NCBI GenBank assembly: GCA_020024395.1 | Contig: JAHHTV010000014.1 | Span: 1-15,644, forward strand | Reading direction: 5' to 3' | Source of the DNA: Anaerotignum sp. | GTDB taxonomy: Bacteria > Bacillota > Clostridia > Lachnospirales > Anaerotignaceae | Length of the DNA: 15,644 bases | Shown: positions 7,902 through 14,844 of the stretch, piece by piece | Layout of the letters: the number at the start of each line of letters is the position of its first letter | How positions within the stretch are numbered: the stretch's first letter is position 1 | Notes under the pieces: generated by a model | What the model saw: the letters and a program-made list of their open reading frames with translations, nothing else | Databases searched by the model: none | What the model was told of the DNA's origin: nothing | Translations under genes and position numbers: made by a program

Positions 7902-8834
7902 ATGAGTTATATTTTTGGTATTGATGTTGGTGGTACAACCGTGAAAATGGGTTTGTTTGAAACAACAGGCAATTTGCTTGACAAATGGGAAATTACAACA
8001 CGGACAGAACAAAATGGTAGATATATATTATCAGATATTGCAAAATCTTTAGAGCAAAAAATACAGCAATATCATATCATAAAGAGTGATGTTTTGGGGG
8101 CTGGGATTGGTGTTCCTGGCCCTGTAACGGCAGATGGTATGGTAAATCATTGTGTGAATTTGGGTTGGGGCAAAAAGTATGTTACAAAAGAATTGGCAGA
8201 ATTGACAGGTTTTGTTGTGAAAGCGGGCAATGATGCAACGCTTGCGGCATTGGGAGAAGTTTGGAAAGGTAGCGGCGAAGGGTATCAAGACGTTTTGCTT
8301 GTCACAATCGGTACAGGCATTGGTGGTGGCTTGGTATTACAAGGCAATATTGTGACTGGGGCGACAGGGAGTGGTGCTGAAATTGGTCATATTTGTGTCA
8401 ATCCACAGGAAACAGAAATTTGCAGTTGTGGTAACAAAGGTTGTTTGGAACAATATACTTCTGCAACAGGTATTGTGCGTATGGCAAAAAAATGTTTGGC
8501 AGAACAAGATACCAATTCTGTTTTAAGAAAACAAATGAATTTCACAGCAAAAGATGTGATAGATGCAGCAAAAGCAGGCGATGCATTGGCAATGCATGTG
8601 ATGGATAATATGGCAAAAACAATGGGTTTGGCATTGGCAAGTTGTTGTGCTGTGGCAGATGTGGCATTATTTATCATTGGTGGTGGTGTTTCAAAAGCAG
8701 GTGATTTTCTGTTGGAACCCATACAAAAGTATTATCGCACATTTGCATTCCACACACAAAAAGATACGATGTTTCAGTTAGCAAAATTGGGCAATGATGC
8801 AGGGATATATGGGGCAGCACGTTTAATCATATAA
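7902..8834 (+). CDS. ROK-family glucokinase
   Basis: Predicted to phosphorylate glucose with ATP. The 310-residue protein opens with the ROK phosphate-binding motif GIDVGGTTVKMG (6-17), has the catalytic Asp111 in AGNDAT, the second phosphate motif TIGTGIGGG, and the substrate/zinc region: EIGH (His163) followed by CSCGNKGCLEQY, giving Cys174, Cys176 and Cys181. There is no N-terminal helix-turn-helix, so it is a kinase and not a ROK repressor. The frame stays open to an ATG at 7863 inside galT, but GAGGTG before 7902 supports MSYIFG. Lying between galT and galM, it would handle free glucose imported by MglBAC or released from galactosides. Specificity for glucose over another hexose or N-acetylmannosamine is inferred from family and context. 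Confidence 0.9.
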   Translation: MSYIFGIDVGGTTVKMGLFETTGNLLDKWEITTRTEQNGRYILSDIAKSLEQKIQQYHIIKSDVLGAGIGVPGPVTADGMVNHCVNLGWGKKYVTKELAELTGFVVKAGNDATLAALGEVWKGSGEGYQDVLLVTIGTGIGGGLVLQGNIVTGATGSGAEIGHICVNPQETEICSCGNKGCLEQYTSATGIVRMAKKCLAEQDTNSVLRKQMNFTAKDVIDAAKAGDALAMHVMDNMAKTMGLALASCCAVADVALFIIGGGVSKAGDFLLEPIQKYYRTFAFHTQKDTMFQLAKLGNDAGIYGAARLII

Positions 8835-8849
8835 GAAAGGGACAAAACC

Positions 8850-9884
8850 ATGGATATCAAAAAACATCTTTTCGGACAAACCAAAACGGGCGAAGCGGTT
8901 TTTGCCTTTGATTTGACAAATAAAGCAGGTACAAAAGCAACCATATTGACATATGGTGCAGTATTACAAAGATTTGTGTTTGATGGGTGTGATGTTGTAT
9001 TGGGCTATGACAATATGGGAGCGTATGAAGCACAAGACAAATATGTGGGGGCAGTGGCAGGACGCTTTGCAAATCGTATTGGCGGTGGTTCGTTTGTATT
9101 AAATGGTGAAACATATACATTGTGCCGTAACAATGGTGAAAATCATTTGCATGGTGGTGCAGTGGGGTTTGATAAAAAAATATGGGCAGCAGATATAGAA
9201 GAAGATGCACTTTGTTTGCGGTATACCAGCCCAAATGGAGAAGAAGGCTATCCAGGCACGCTATGCACAGAAGTAAGATATCGCTTGGACGATGAAAACA
9301 GATTACATATTGAGTATCAGGCAGTGTGTGACAAAGATACCATATTGAATTTGACAAACCATAGTTATTTTAATTTGAATGGGCATCAAAATGGCAGTCT
9401 GGAAGGACAAGAAGTACGGATTTTTGCAGATTTTTATACAGAAAATGATGCAAACAGTTTGCCGACAGGTGTCATTGCCAGTGTTGCAGATACCCCTATG
9501 GATTTTCGAGATTTTCACCCCATATTAGAACGCATTGACCAAGATTTTATACAACTGCAATATGGCAGTGGGTATGACCATAACTGGATATGCAATGCTT
9601 ATGACGGTGGTACTGTGAGAAAATGTGCAGAGGCGTTTGCAGAACAAAGTGGTATCCATTTGACAGTATATTCTGACCGTCCAGGCATACAGTTTTATAC
9701 AGGGAATTTCTTAGATGGTGTGGTAAAAGGGAAACAAAAAGCGAATTATGAAAAAAGAAGTGGCTTCTGTTTTGAAACACAAAGCTTCCCAAATGCAACC
9801 GCTTATGGACATTTTCCTTCTGTGGTACTAAAACAAGGGGAGTGGTTCCATAGTTGTACCATATTTGCATTAGAAAAACGATAA
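8850..9884 (+). CDS. galM: aldose 1-epimerase (galactose mutarotase)
   Basis: Interconverts beta and alpha anomers of galactose or glucose, supplying the alpha form used by galactokinase. The 344-residue protein has normal family length and motifs: GRFANRI (71-77), NGENHLHGG (95-103) with the conserved His, TNHSYFNL with His171 as the likely general acid, DHNW, GIQFYTGN, and FETQSFPNA with Glu309 as the likely catalytic base. AGAAAGGGA upstream supports the ATG. It is the last gene of the operon: it lies 15 bases after the ROK kinase and is followed within a few bases by a strong intrinsic terminator. No signal peptide is present, so it acts in the cytoplasm. Confidence 0.95.
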   Translation: MDIKKHLFGQTKTGEAVFAFDLTNKAGTKATILTYGAVLQRFVFDGCDVVLGYDNMGAYEAQDKYVGAVAGRFANRIGGGSFVLNGETYTLCRNNGENHLHGGAVGFDKKIWAADIEEDALCLRYTSPNGEEGYPGTLCTEVRYRLDDENRLHIEYQAVCDKDTILNLTNHSYFNLNGHQNGSLEGQEVRIFADFYTENDANSLPTGVIASVADTPMDFRDFHPILERIDQDFIQLQYGSGYDHNWICNAYDGGTVRKCAEAFAEQSGIHLTVYSDRPGIQFYTGNFLDGVVKGKQKANYEKRSGFCFETQSFPNATAYGHFPSVVLKQGEWFHSCTIFALEKR

Positions 9885-9886
9885 AC

Positions 9887-9921
9887 AAAAAACCTTTTGG
9901 TATATACCAAAAGGTTTTTTT
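9887..9921 (+). terminator. intrinsic terminator of the mgl-gal operon
   Basis: AACCTTTTGGTAT pairs with its exact reverse complement (palindrome 9891-9916). The stem is extended by flanking A and T runs and ends in TTTTTT. It lies just after the galM stop. Because both sides are A/T runs, it may also stop - strand transcripts that escape the 6S RNA terminator. Confidence 0.9.
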
Positions 9922-9927
9922 ATGGCA

Positions 9928-9965
9928 TAAAAAAAGAATGCTTTGTAAAATCAAAGTATTCTTTG
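9928..9965 (-). terminator. intrinsic terminator of the 6S RNA gene
   Basis: Read on the - strand, AAAGAAT-x-CTTTG pairs with CAAAG-x-ATTCTTT (arms 9964-9952 and 9945-9933, one mismatch). The stem is followed by TTTTTTTAT. It lies about 20 bases past the mature end expected for the 6S RNA and immediately abuts the galM terminator. Confidence 0.8.
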
Positions 9966-9979
9966 TTTGCGTATGAAAT

Positions 9980-10171
9980 AAAATCCCGAAATGTCGTTCC
10001 CATCTCTTGACACCTAGCCTAAGCCAGGTGGGCAACCGCAGCTGAAGTCTCTGTCTTCCTCCGCCCAAAGGGAATTATCTTGAGGCCTGACATCACTTTT
10101 GCATATAGGAATCCCTTTTCAGTCATGTAGGTTCAATAACGATGGGCTATCGAACACCTCAGGATATTTAT
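9980..10171 (-). ncRNA. ssrS: 6S RNA
   Basis: Small RNA that mimics an open promoter and binds housekeeping RNA polymerase. Evidence seen: the 5' segment AUCCUGAGGUGU (10165-10154) pairs over 12 bases with the 3' segment ACAUUUCGGGAU (9994-9983). These match the closing stem and conserved termini of 6S RNAs (CUGAGnUGUUCG at the 5' side, CGnCAUnUCGG at the 3' side). A second helix, CCCAUC (10146-10141) with GAUGGG (10006-10001), continues the stem. A local hairpin at 10030-10011 fits the 3' central-bulge hairpin known in Firmicute 6S RNAs. A good promoter lies directly upstream and a terminator downstream, giving a transcript of about 190 bases before 3' trimming. No credible reading frame covers the region. 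The exact ends are estimates. Confidence 0.85.
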
Positions 10172-10177
10172 GAATGT

Positions 10178-10206
10178 ATTATACTACTTTTTTTGACATT
10201 CTTCAA
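10178..10206 (-). promoter_or_regulatory. promoter of the 6S RNA gene
   Basis: On the - strand, -35 TTGAAG (10206-10201), a 17-base spacer and a perfect -10 TATAAT (10183-10178). Transcription should start near 10171, just before the 6S closing stem. The -35 box begins only 15 bases after the lspA stop codon. Confidence 0.8.
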
Positions 10207-10221
10207 GTACCAATTCTGCAA

Positions 10222-10668
10222 TTATGGTTTTTTTGTCAAATTCGTTACAAAGTATATGATGCCACCAAATGCAATGGCGATATCTGCAATATTGAATATG
10301 GGAGCCTTTTTGGCTTTGATATAAATAAAATCTGTCACACCGCCTTTTGTAAAACGGTCGTATAAATTACCAAAAGCACCACCAAGCAACATTGCCAAAC
10401 CATATGCGGTTTTGGTATTGCCATTTTTTGCTTCTTTGTGCATGGTATAAAAACAGTACAGCGACAATACGCTGGCAACCCCACGCACAACATTTGGTTT
10501 TTGCTCCAATGTATTATATGCCATTCCATTGTTTTTGATACGTTTCCAATACAATTTATTTTTTATGACTTCTTTGGATATGCCATAAGGCAGTTTGTTT
10601 TCTGCCAAACGTTTTGTTGCATAATCCAAACAAAATACACTGCATAAAGTGCTAAAATATCGTAACAT
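10222..10668 (-). CDS. lspA: lipoprotein signal peptidase (signal peptidase II)
   Basis: Membrane aspartic protease that removes signal peptides from lipid-modified prolipoproteins such as MglB. The 148-residue protein has the family landmarks: LDYATK near the N-terminus, NNGMAYNTL (the NxGxAF-like motif) at 47-55, GGAFGNLYDR at 96-105, VTDF with Asp113, and FNIAD with Asp129. Asp113 and Asp129 form the expected catalytic pair. Hydrophobic stretches fit four membrane helices. The frame extends 11 codons further, to 10701, overlapping the preceding gene. The ATG at 10668 has AGAGGA at good spacing and starts two bases after that gene's stop, so it is preferred. It is the last protein gene of the MATE-orf-lspA group. 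The sequence is divergent from E. coli LspA but keeps the key residues. Confidence 0.9.
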   Translation of the reverse strand: MLRYFSTLCSVFCLDYATKRLAENKLPYGISKEVIKNKLYWKRIKNNGMAYNTLEQKPNVVRGVASVLSLYCFYTMHKEAKNGNTKTAYGLAMLLGGAFGNLYDRFTKGGVTDFIYIKAKKAPIFNIADIAIAFGGIIYFVTNLTKKP

Positions 10669-10669
10669 A

Positions 10670-10957
10670 TCAATCCTCTTTTCTATTTTTTTGCATATCA
10701 TACAATTTGACCATAGTATATATTAAACCAATGCTATACAGAAGTATGGCACCAACAGTTAATATTTTGGGTGTTTGTTTCAAAAATATACGCCAAAAAA
10801 ATGCAATAGTCATCAAAATGCCGCTACACAATGCAATTTTACCCATTTGGTGCAATAAATGAAAAATAGTTTTGTTTTCGGGTGTTTTTGATATTGTGTG
10901 GCATTGCCGAAAACACAAAAAAGCAAAAATTGCCATGACGATAATATAAAGTATCAT
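10670..10957 (-). CDS. small membrane protein of unknown function
   Basis: A 95-residue protein with three predicted membrane helices: about residues 1-18, 38-60 and 64-86. The second and third are separated by a short basic loop (KQTPK), and the C-terminus is charged (KNRKED). I do not recognise a family, and no catalytic motif stands out. GGGAGG six bases before the ATG supports translation. It lies 18 bases after the MATE gene and one base before lspA, so it is very likely co-transcribed and perhaps coupled with both. Confidence 0.75.
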   Translation of the reverse strand: MILYIIVMAIFAFLCFRQCHTISKTPENKTIFHLLHQMGKIALCSGILMTIAFFWRIFLKQTPKILTVGAILLYSIGLIYTMVKLYDMQKNRKED

Positions 10958-10975
10958 AGCTACCCTCCCAGAATA

Positions 10976-12334
10976 TTAAAAATTCAGTAATTTTAATATT
11001 TTTTTCAAAAAGAATACACAAAGCAATGCTGCACAGACTTCTGCAATTGGAAATGCAAGCCAAATGATATCCAATATACCTGTTCTGGAAAGAAGATATG
11101 CCGCAGGTACCAGTATGAACAACTGACGAATGACAGATACAATCAAACTATATACACCATTTCCCAATGCTTGGAATACAGAAGAAGAAATAATGTTGAA
11201 GCCAGCGAGCAGAAAGCTGATGGAAATAAAACGCAATGCAGGCACACCAATGGTAAGCATAGAGGGAGAAGCATCAAACATCAAAAGCAATTTGTCAGGG
11301 ATAATTTGGAATAATGCAAATCCCAAAAGCATCATACTCATTGCATACATGACGGCATAACGAATGGTTTTTGTGATACGCTCTTTATTTCTTGCCCCAT
11401 AATTATACGCTATGATGGGAACCATACCATTATTCATGCCAAATATGGGCATAAATATAAAGCTTTGCAGTTTGAAATAAACACCAAATACCGCAATGGC
11501 TGTGGTTGTGAATACTGCAAGAATACGGTTCATGAAAAACATCATGATAGAACCAATGGAAACCATCAATATAGAAGGGACAGCAACTCTATAAATATGT
11601 GCCAATATAAATTTTTGTGGCAACATATTTTTCCATGAAAAATGAATTTCATGATTTTTTGTCAAATTGAAATATAGCGCAAGCCCTGCGGCGACAAATT
11701 GTCCGATGACGGTTGCCAATGCTGCACCAATGACACCCATTTTGGGTAAGCCAAACATACCAAATATCAATATAGGGTCTAATATGATATTCAGTACCGC
11801 ACCAATGCCTTGTGTCACCATGGTATAAAAGGTACGTCCAGTGGCTTGGAGTAAACGTTCTAATGCAATTTCTGCAAAAATGCCCAATGAAGCAACACAA
11901 CAAATTTTCAGATAAATATCACCATATGATACAATTTCAGCAACATCGGTTTGCCCTTTCAAAAATGGTATAGAAACAAATAATCCAATGCATACAAACA
12001 AAAGCCAATTCATAAATACCAAAAACATACTAACATTTGCAGTTTTGTTTGCAATTTTGATGCGTTTTGCACCTAGACTTTTGGATAATAAAGCATTGAC
12101 ACCTACGCCAGTACCTGCACCAACAGCAATCATAAAATTTTGCATAGGAAATGCTAATGATACTGCAGACAATGCGTTTTCGCTGATTTTTGCCACAAAA
12201 ATACTGTCAATGATATTATATAATGCTTGTATCAACATGGCAATCATCATTGGCAGTGACATATTTAACAATAATTTGTTTACAGGCATTGTGCCCATTT
12301 TGTTTTCTGTTGGTTTTGCTGTGATACTGCTCAT
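10976..12334 (-). CDS. MATE-family multidrug/toxin efflux transporter
   Basis: Cation-coupled export pump of the MatE family. The 452-residue length is typical, with about twelve hydrophobic helices in two homologous halves. The N-terminal half opens with MPVNKLLLNMSLPMMIAMLI and ALYNIIDSIFVAK, a typical start of MATE proteins. Conserved-looking segments include GVNALLSKSLGAK near residues 78-90 and, in the second half, NNGMVPIIAYNYGA, the counterpart of the xxPxIxxNYGA motif. The start ATG is preceded by AAAGGG. The gene has its own promoter and a structured leader of about 90 bases. orf95 and lspA follow closely on the same strand. Substrate cannot be told from sequence. Confidence 0.92.
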   Translation of the reverse strand: MSSITAKPTENKMGTMPVNKLLLNMSLPMMIAMLIQALYNIIDSIFVAKISENALSAVSLAFPMQNFMIAVGAGTGVGVNALLSKSLGAKRIKIANKTANVSMFLVFMNWLLFVCIGLFVSIPFLKGQTDVAEIVSYGDIYLKICCVASLGIFAEIALERLLQATGRTFYTMVTQGIGAVLNIILDPILIFGMFGLPKMGVIGAALATVIGQFVAAGLALYFNLTKNHEIHFSWKNMLPQKFILAHIYRVAVPSILMVSIGSIMMFFMNRILAVFTTTAIAVFGVYFKLQSFIFMPIFGMNNGMVPIIAYNYGARNKERITKTIRYAVMYAMSMMLLGFALFQIIPDKLLLMFDASPSMLTIGVPALRFISISFLLAGFNIISSSVFQALGNGVYSLIVSVIRQLFILVPAAYLLSRTGILDIIWLAFPIAEVCAALLCVFFLKKILKLLNF

Positions 12335-12357
12335 ATCATGTTACCACCCTTTCTGTT

Positions 12358-12370
12358 TTACATTTTGTAA
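12358..12370. promoter_or_regulatory. small palindrome in the MATE leader
   Basis: TTACA-TTT-TGTAA is a perfect 5-3-5 inverted repeat located 24 bases upstream of the MATE start codon. It could be an operator half-site pair or simply a weak RNA hairpin. No matching second copy was noticed in the window. Confidence 0.25.
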
Positions 12371-12390
12371 GCTGTGCAGAAACAAATCAA

Positions 12391-12410
12391 AGCACTGCCG
12401 AAGCAGTGCT
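12391..12410 (-). terminator. UUCG-loop hairpin in the MATE leader, possible attenuator
   Basis: On the - strand AGCACTGC and GCAGTGCT form a perfect 8-bp stem closed by the extra-stable C(UUCG)G tetraloop. It is followed by the T-rich TTTGATTTGTTT. It lies between the MATE promoter and start codon, so it could act as an attenuator. It could also simply stabilise the message. Confidence 0.5.
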
Positions 12411-12430
12411 GATTGTTTGATAATAAAACT

Positions 12431-12460
12431 ATGATAAAGCCAATTAGGATAAATTGTCAA
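12431..12460 (-). promoter_or_regulatory. promoter of the MATE-orf-lspA group
   Basis: On the - strand a consensus -35 TTGACA (12460-12455), an 18-base spacer and -10 TATCAT (12436-12431, 5 of 6 matches to TATAAT). Transcription would begin near 12424, giving a leader of about 90 bases before the MATE start. The site overlaps the possible 5' coding end of the divergent SpoIID-domain gene. Confidence 0.65.
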
Positions 12461-14794
12461 CAAAAAATGATAAATATTTTGGAAATGGTTTCAAAATATT
12501 TTATGAATGGTTTCAGAAATATACTTCTGTTTTCAAATACAGAACAGGGGCGTATTGGCGATGATTTATCTGTTAGCAGGGAAATGGCAGCAAAAACAAT
12601 CGCACTTTCTTTTTATACAGAAGAAGAATTGGATGTATTGGAAAAAAAAGTAAAATTTCCTGATGTTTCGGAAAGTGATTGGGCATATCCTTATATCAAT
12701 GGTGCAGTTGCATTGGGGTTTTTATCTGGAGATGAAGACGGCAATTTTTATCCGCAAAAAGATTTGACATTGATACAAGCACAAGTTTTGATGGACAGGC
12801 TGGTGCCAGATTTTGAAAGCCGTATTGCACTGAATGAGCAAAATCAAAATATGGCTGTGGCATATAGTTTGTGGGTACAGTTGTTGGAAAAAGCATTGCA
12901 AGAACGCAGAGGAGAACAAGACCTTTCTTCTTATGGCATTACAAAACAAAGTCAGGTATTGTTTACAGCAGAAGAAAATGGTGGATTGTTTGAAAAAGGA
13001 AAATATGAAGCAGATGGTTTGTCGTTGAAAGAATATGAAAATACAGAAATCACATTTTTAGAAAAAGAAGGAGAAATATTGGCATTACTCGATGTGGCAG
13101 ATATTACACCAACCATAGAAAATGTGTATTGCAATACAGAAAGTGGTGGGTTGTGTATGGAAACAGGAGAAGGTAGTGTTTGTTATGCATATCAAGGAGA
13201 TGCAATTAACGGTATCTGTGATGTGACGCTGGAAAACGGCAGTGTGACAGATGTGCAACAAGCGGCTGATTTGGGACAATGCACAATCAAACGTGTCAAT
13301 GGACAGGAAATTTATTTGGCAGAACAAGGGCTGTTGAAATGGGCAGATGATTTTCGGGTGTATGATGCAACAGAAGATAGTACAAAAAATGCAAAGGTAT
13401 CCAATTTGATTTGTGGTATGGATGGTGGAAAATATTATTTGAAAAACGGAAAAGTTGCGGGTGCAGTGATTAACAAAAAACCAGAAGTGGAAGATATTCG
13501 TGTGTTGGTGGGAGATGTTGGGCAAAAGCATGTGATGTTGACTGCAGAAAAAGGATTTACATTACAAAACAATGAAACAAAAAAAATATTTGAATCAGGA
13601 GAACAGGTGACTTTGACACCAGATTTGGATTGGTTTTCGGCTGGGATTGTAGAAGTGATACCCACAGAACAAAGCAATTTAGATATTACATTTGAGGATG
13701 GTACAAAACGCAGTTATGCAGGCGTTTTGGAATTGGAAAACAGACAAAATGGCATTTGTATTGTCAATACACTGCCATTGGAAACGTATTTGAAAGGGGT
13801 GGTACCACATGAAATGCCAGTTGGTTTTGGCAAAACGGCATTGCAAGCACAGGCAATTACCGCAAGAAGTTATGCATATAACCAAATATTGGCAAACAGT
13901 TATTGTGGATATGGTGCCCATTTGACAGATACGGTTGCAAGTCAGGTATATTTGGGGACAGACACAGACCCGCTTTCTGATGAAGCGGTGGAAGATACAA
14001 CAGGTGTATGTTTGACAGAAAATGGCGATGTTGTGACGACATATTTTTATGGGACATCTTGTGGGTATGGTTCCAATGCACAAGATGTTTGGTCAGAAGA
14101 TGGCACGTTTTCAAAAGTACAACAAAATTATTTGGCAGGTGGTGTGCATGGTGTGACAGAGCCAAAACCAAAAACAGAACAACAATGGCTTGATTTTTGG
14201 CAAAATTGGAATATCAAAGGATATGACCAAAGCTCTCCGTGGTATCGTTGGAAGGTGTATTTTGGTGCAGGACAGCTTTCAGAAATTACAGCACAAACAT
14301 TGCAAACAGAAGCAAAAGAACATCCAAATCATGTACAAGTGTTGCAAAAAGATAAAAGCTGGCAAAATCAAGTTCCAAAAGATTTGGGAAAATTGAAAGG
14401 AATTTCTGTTGTAGATAGGGCTGAAAATGGTATCATTCGTGTGTTGCAGTTGGATTATGAGCATGCAAGCGTGCAAGTCAAAACAGAATATAGTATTCGC
14501 AAAGTGCTTTCTCCAAATAAAGCAAATACCCATGATGAAATTTATTTGCAAAGAAAAGACGGTACGTCTTTGACAGACAATCAAATACTGCCAAGTGCTT
14601 ATTTTGCGGTAAAAGAAATGAAAAATGAATCGAATGTATTGACAGGTGTTGCGTTATATGGTGGTGGCAATGGACATGGTGTGGGTATGAGCCAATATGG
14701 TGCAAAAGGTATGGCAGAGCAAGGGAAAACGGCTACTGAAATATTAGAGCATTATTTTCAAGGTTGCAGTGTGGAGCAGAAAATCAATCCATAA
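12431..14794 (+). CDS. S-layer-homology-like / SpoIID (LytB) domain protein
   Basis: Probable cell-wall glycan-cleaving protein. Just downstream of the N-terminus is an S-layer-homology-like segment (SREMAAKTIALSF, then FPDVSESDWAYPYINGAV, GDEDGNFYPQKDLTL; about residues 54-130 counted from the furthest possible start at 12413). SLH domains usually tether proteins to the wall. The middle part is of no recognised family. The C-terminal part is a SpoIID domain: ETYLKGVVPHEMP with Glu467 as the likely catalytic acid, ALQAQAITARSYAY, FYGTSCGYGSNAQDVW with Cys550, and the terminal GHGVGMSQYGAKGMAEQG. SpoIID proteins are lytic transglycosylases acting on peptide-free glycan strands. The start is uncertain: the frame opens at TTG 12413, and ATGs occur at 12431, 12467, 12485 and 12503, all without a clear ribosome site. 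No signal peptide is visible. It is a single gene, ended by a strong terminator. Confidence 0.85.
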   Translation: MIKPIRINCQQKMINILEMVSKYFMNGFRNILLFSNTEQGRIGDDLSVSREMAAKTIALSFYTEEELDVLEKKVKFPDVSESDWAYPYINGAVALGFLSGDEDGNFYPQKDLTLIQAQVLMDRLVPDFESRIALNEQNQNMAVAYSLWVQLLEKALQERRGEQDLSSYGITKQSQVLFTAEENGGLFEKGKYEADGLSLKEYENTEITFLEKEGEILALLDVADITPTIENVYCNTESGGLCMETGEGSVCYAYQGDAINGICDVTLENGSVTDVQQAADLGQCTIKRVNGQEIYLAEQGLLKWADDFRVYDATEDSTKNAKVSNLICGMDGGKYYLKNGKVAGAVINKKPEVEDIRVLVGDVGQKHVMLTAEKGFTLQNNETKKIFESGEQVTLTPDLDWFSAGIVEVIPTEQSNLDITFEDGTKRSYAGVLELENRQNGICIVNTLPLETYLKGVVPHEMPVGFGKTALQAQAITARSYAYNQILANSYCGYGAHLTDTVASQVYLGTDTDPLSDEAVEDTTGVCLTENGDVVTTYFYGTSCGYGSNAQDVWSEDGTFSKVQQNYLAGGVHGVTEPKPKTEQQWLDFWQNWNIKGYDQSSPWYRWKVYFGAGQLSEITAQTLQTEAKEHPNHVQVLQKDKSWQNQVPKDLGKLKGISVVDRAENGIIRVLQLDYEHASVQVKTEYSIRKVLSPNKANTHDEIYLQRKDGTSLTDNQILPSAYFAVKEMKNESNVLTGVALYGGGNGHGVGMSQYGAKGMAEQGKTATEILEHYFQGCSVEQKINP

Positions 14795-14840
14795 ATCCAA
14801 AAGGTATCTGATTGTATATCAGATACCTTTTGGATTGTTT
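14795..14840. terminator. bidirectional terminator between the SpoIID gene and the Rrf2 gene
   Basis: A perfect 18-bp stem, arms 14795-14812 and 14818-14835, with a 5-base loop, begins right after the SpoIID stop codon. It ends 9 bases before the stop of the convergent Rrf2 gene. The U-tract is weak on both sides (TGTTT on +, TTTATGG on -). The stem strength and position between convergent genes make a shared terminator the best reading. Confidence 0.75.
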
Positions 14841-14844
14841 GACA

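Noticed and set aside
9547..10068. 173-codon - strand open frame covering the end of galM and the 6S region
   Set aside because: It crosses two terminators and the 6S RNA gene and its composition is not protein-like.
12335..12412. Short leader peptide in the MATE leader (attenuation by ribosome stalling)
   Set aside because: The only ATG seen in the leader on the - strand near 12363 is followed at once by TAA, and no leader peptide with a ribosome site is visible.
9891..14835. Shared CCTTTTGG/CCAAAAGG core in the galM and SpoIID terminators as a dispersed repeat
   Set aside because: Only about nine bases are shared and both are terminator stems in an A/T-rich genome; chance similarity is enough.
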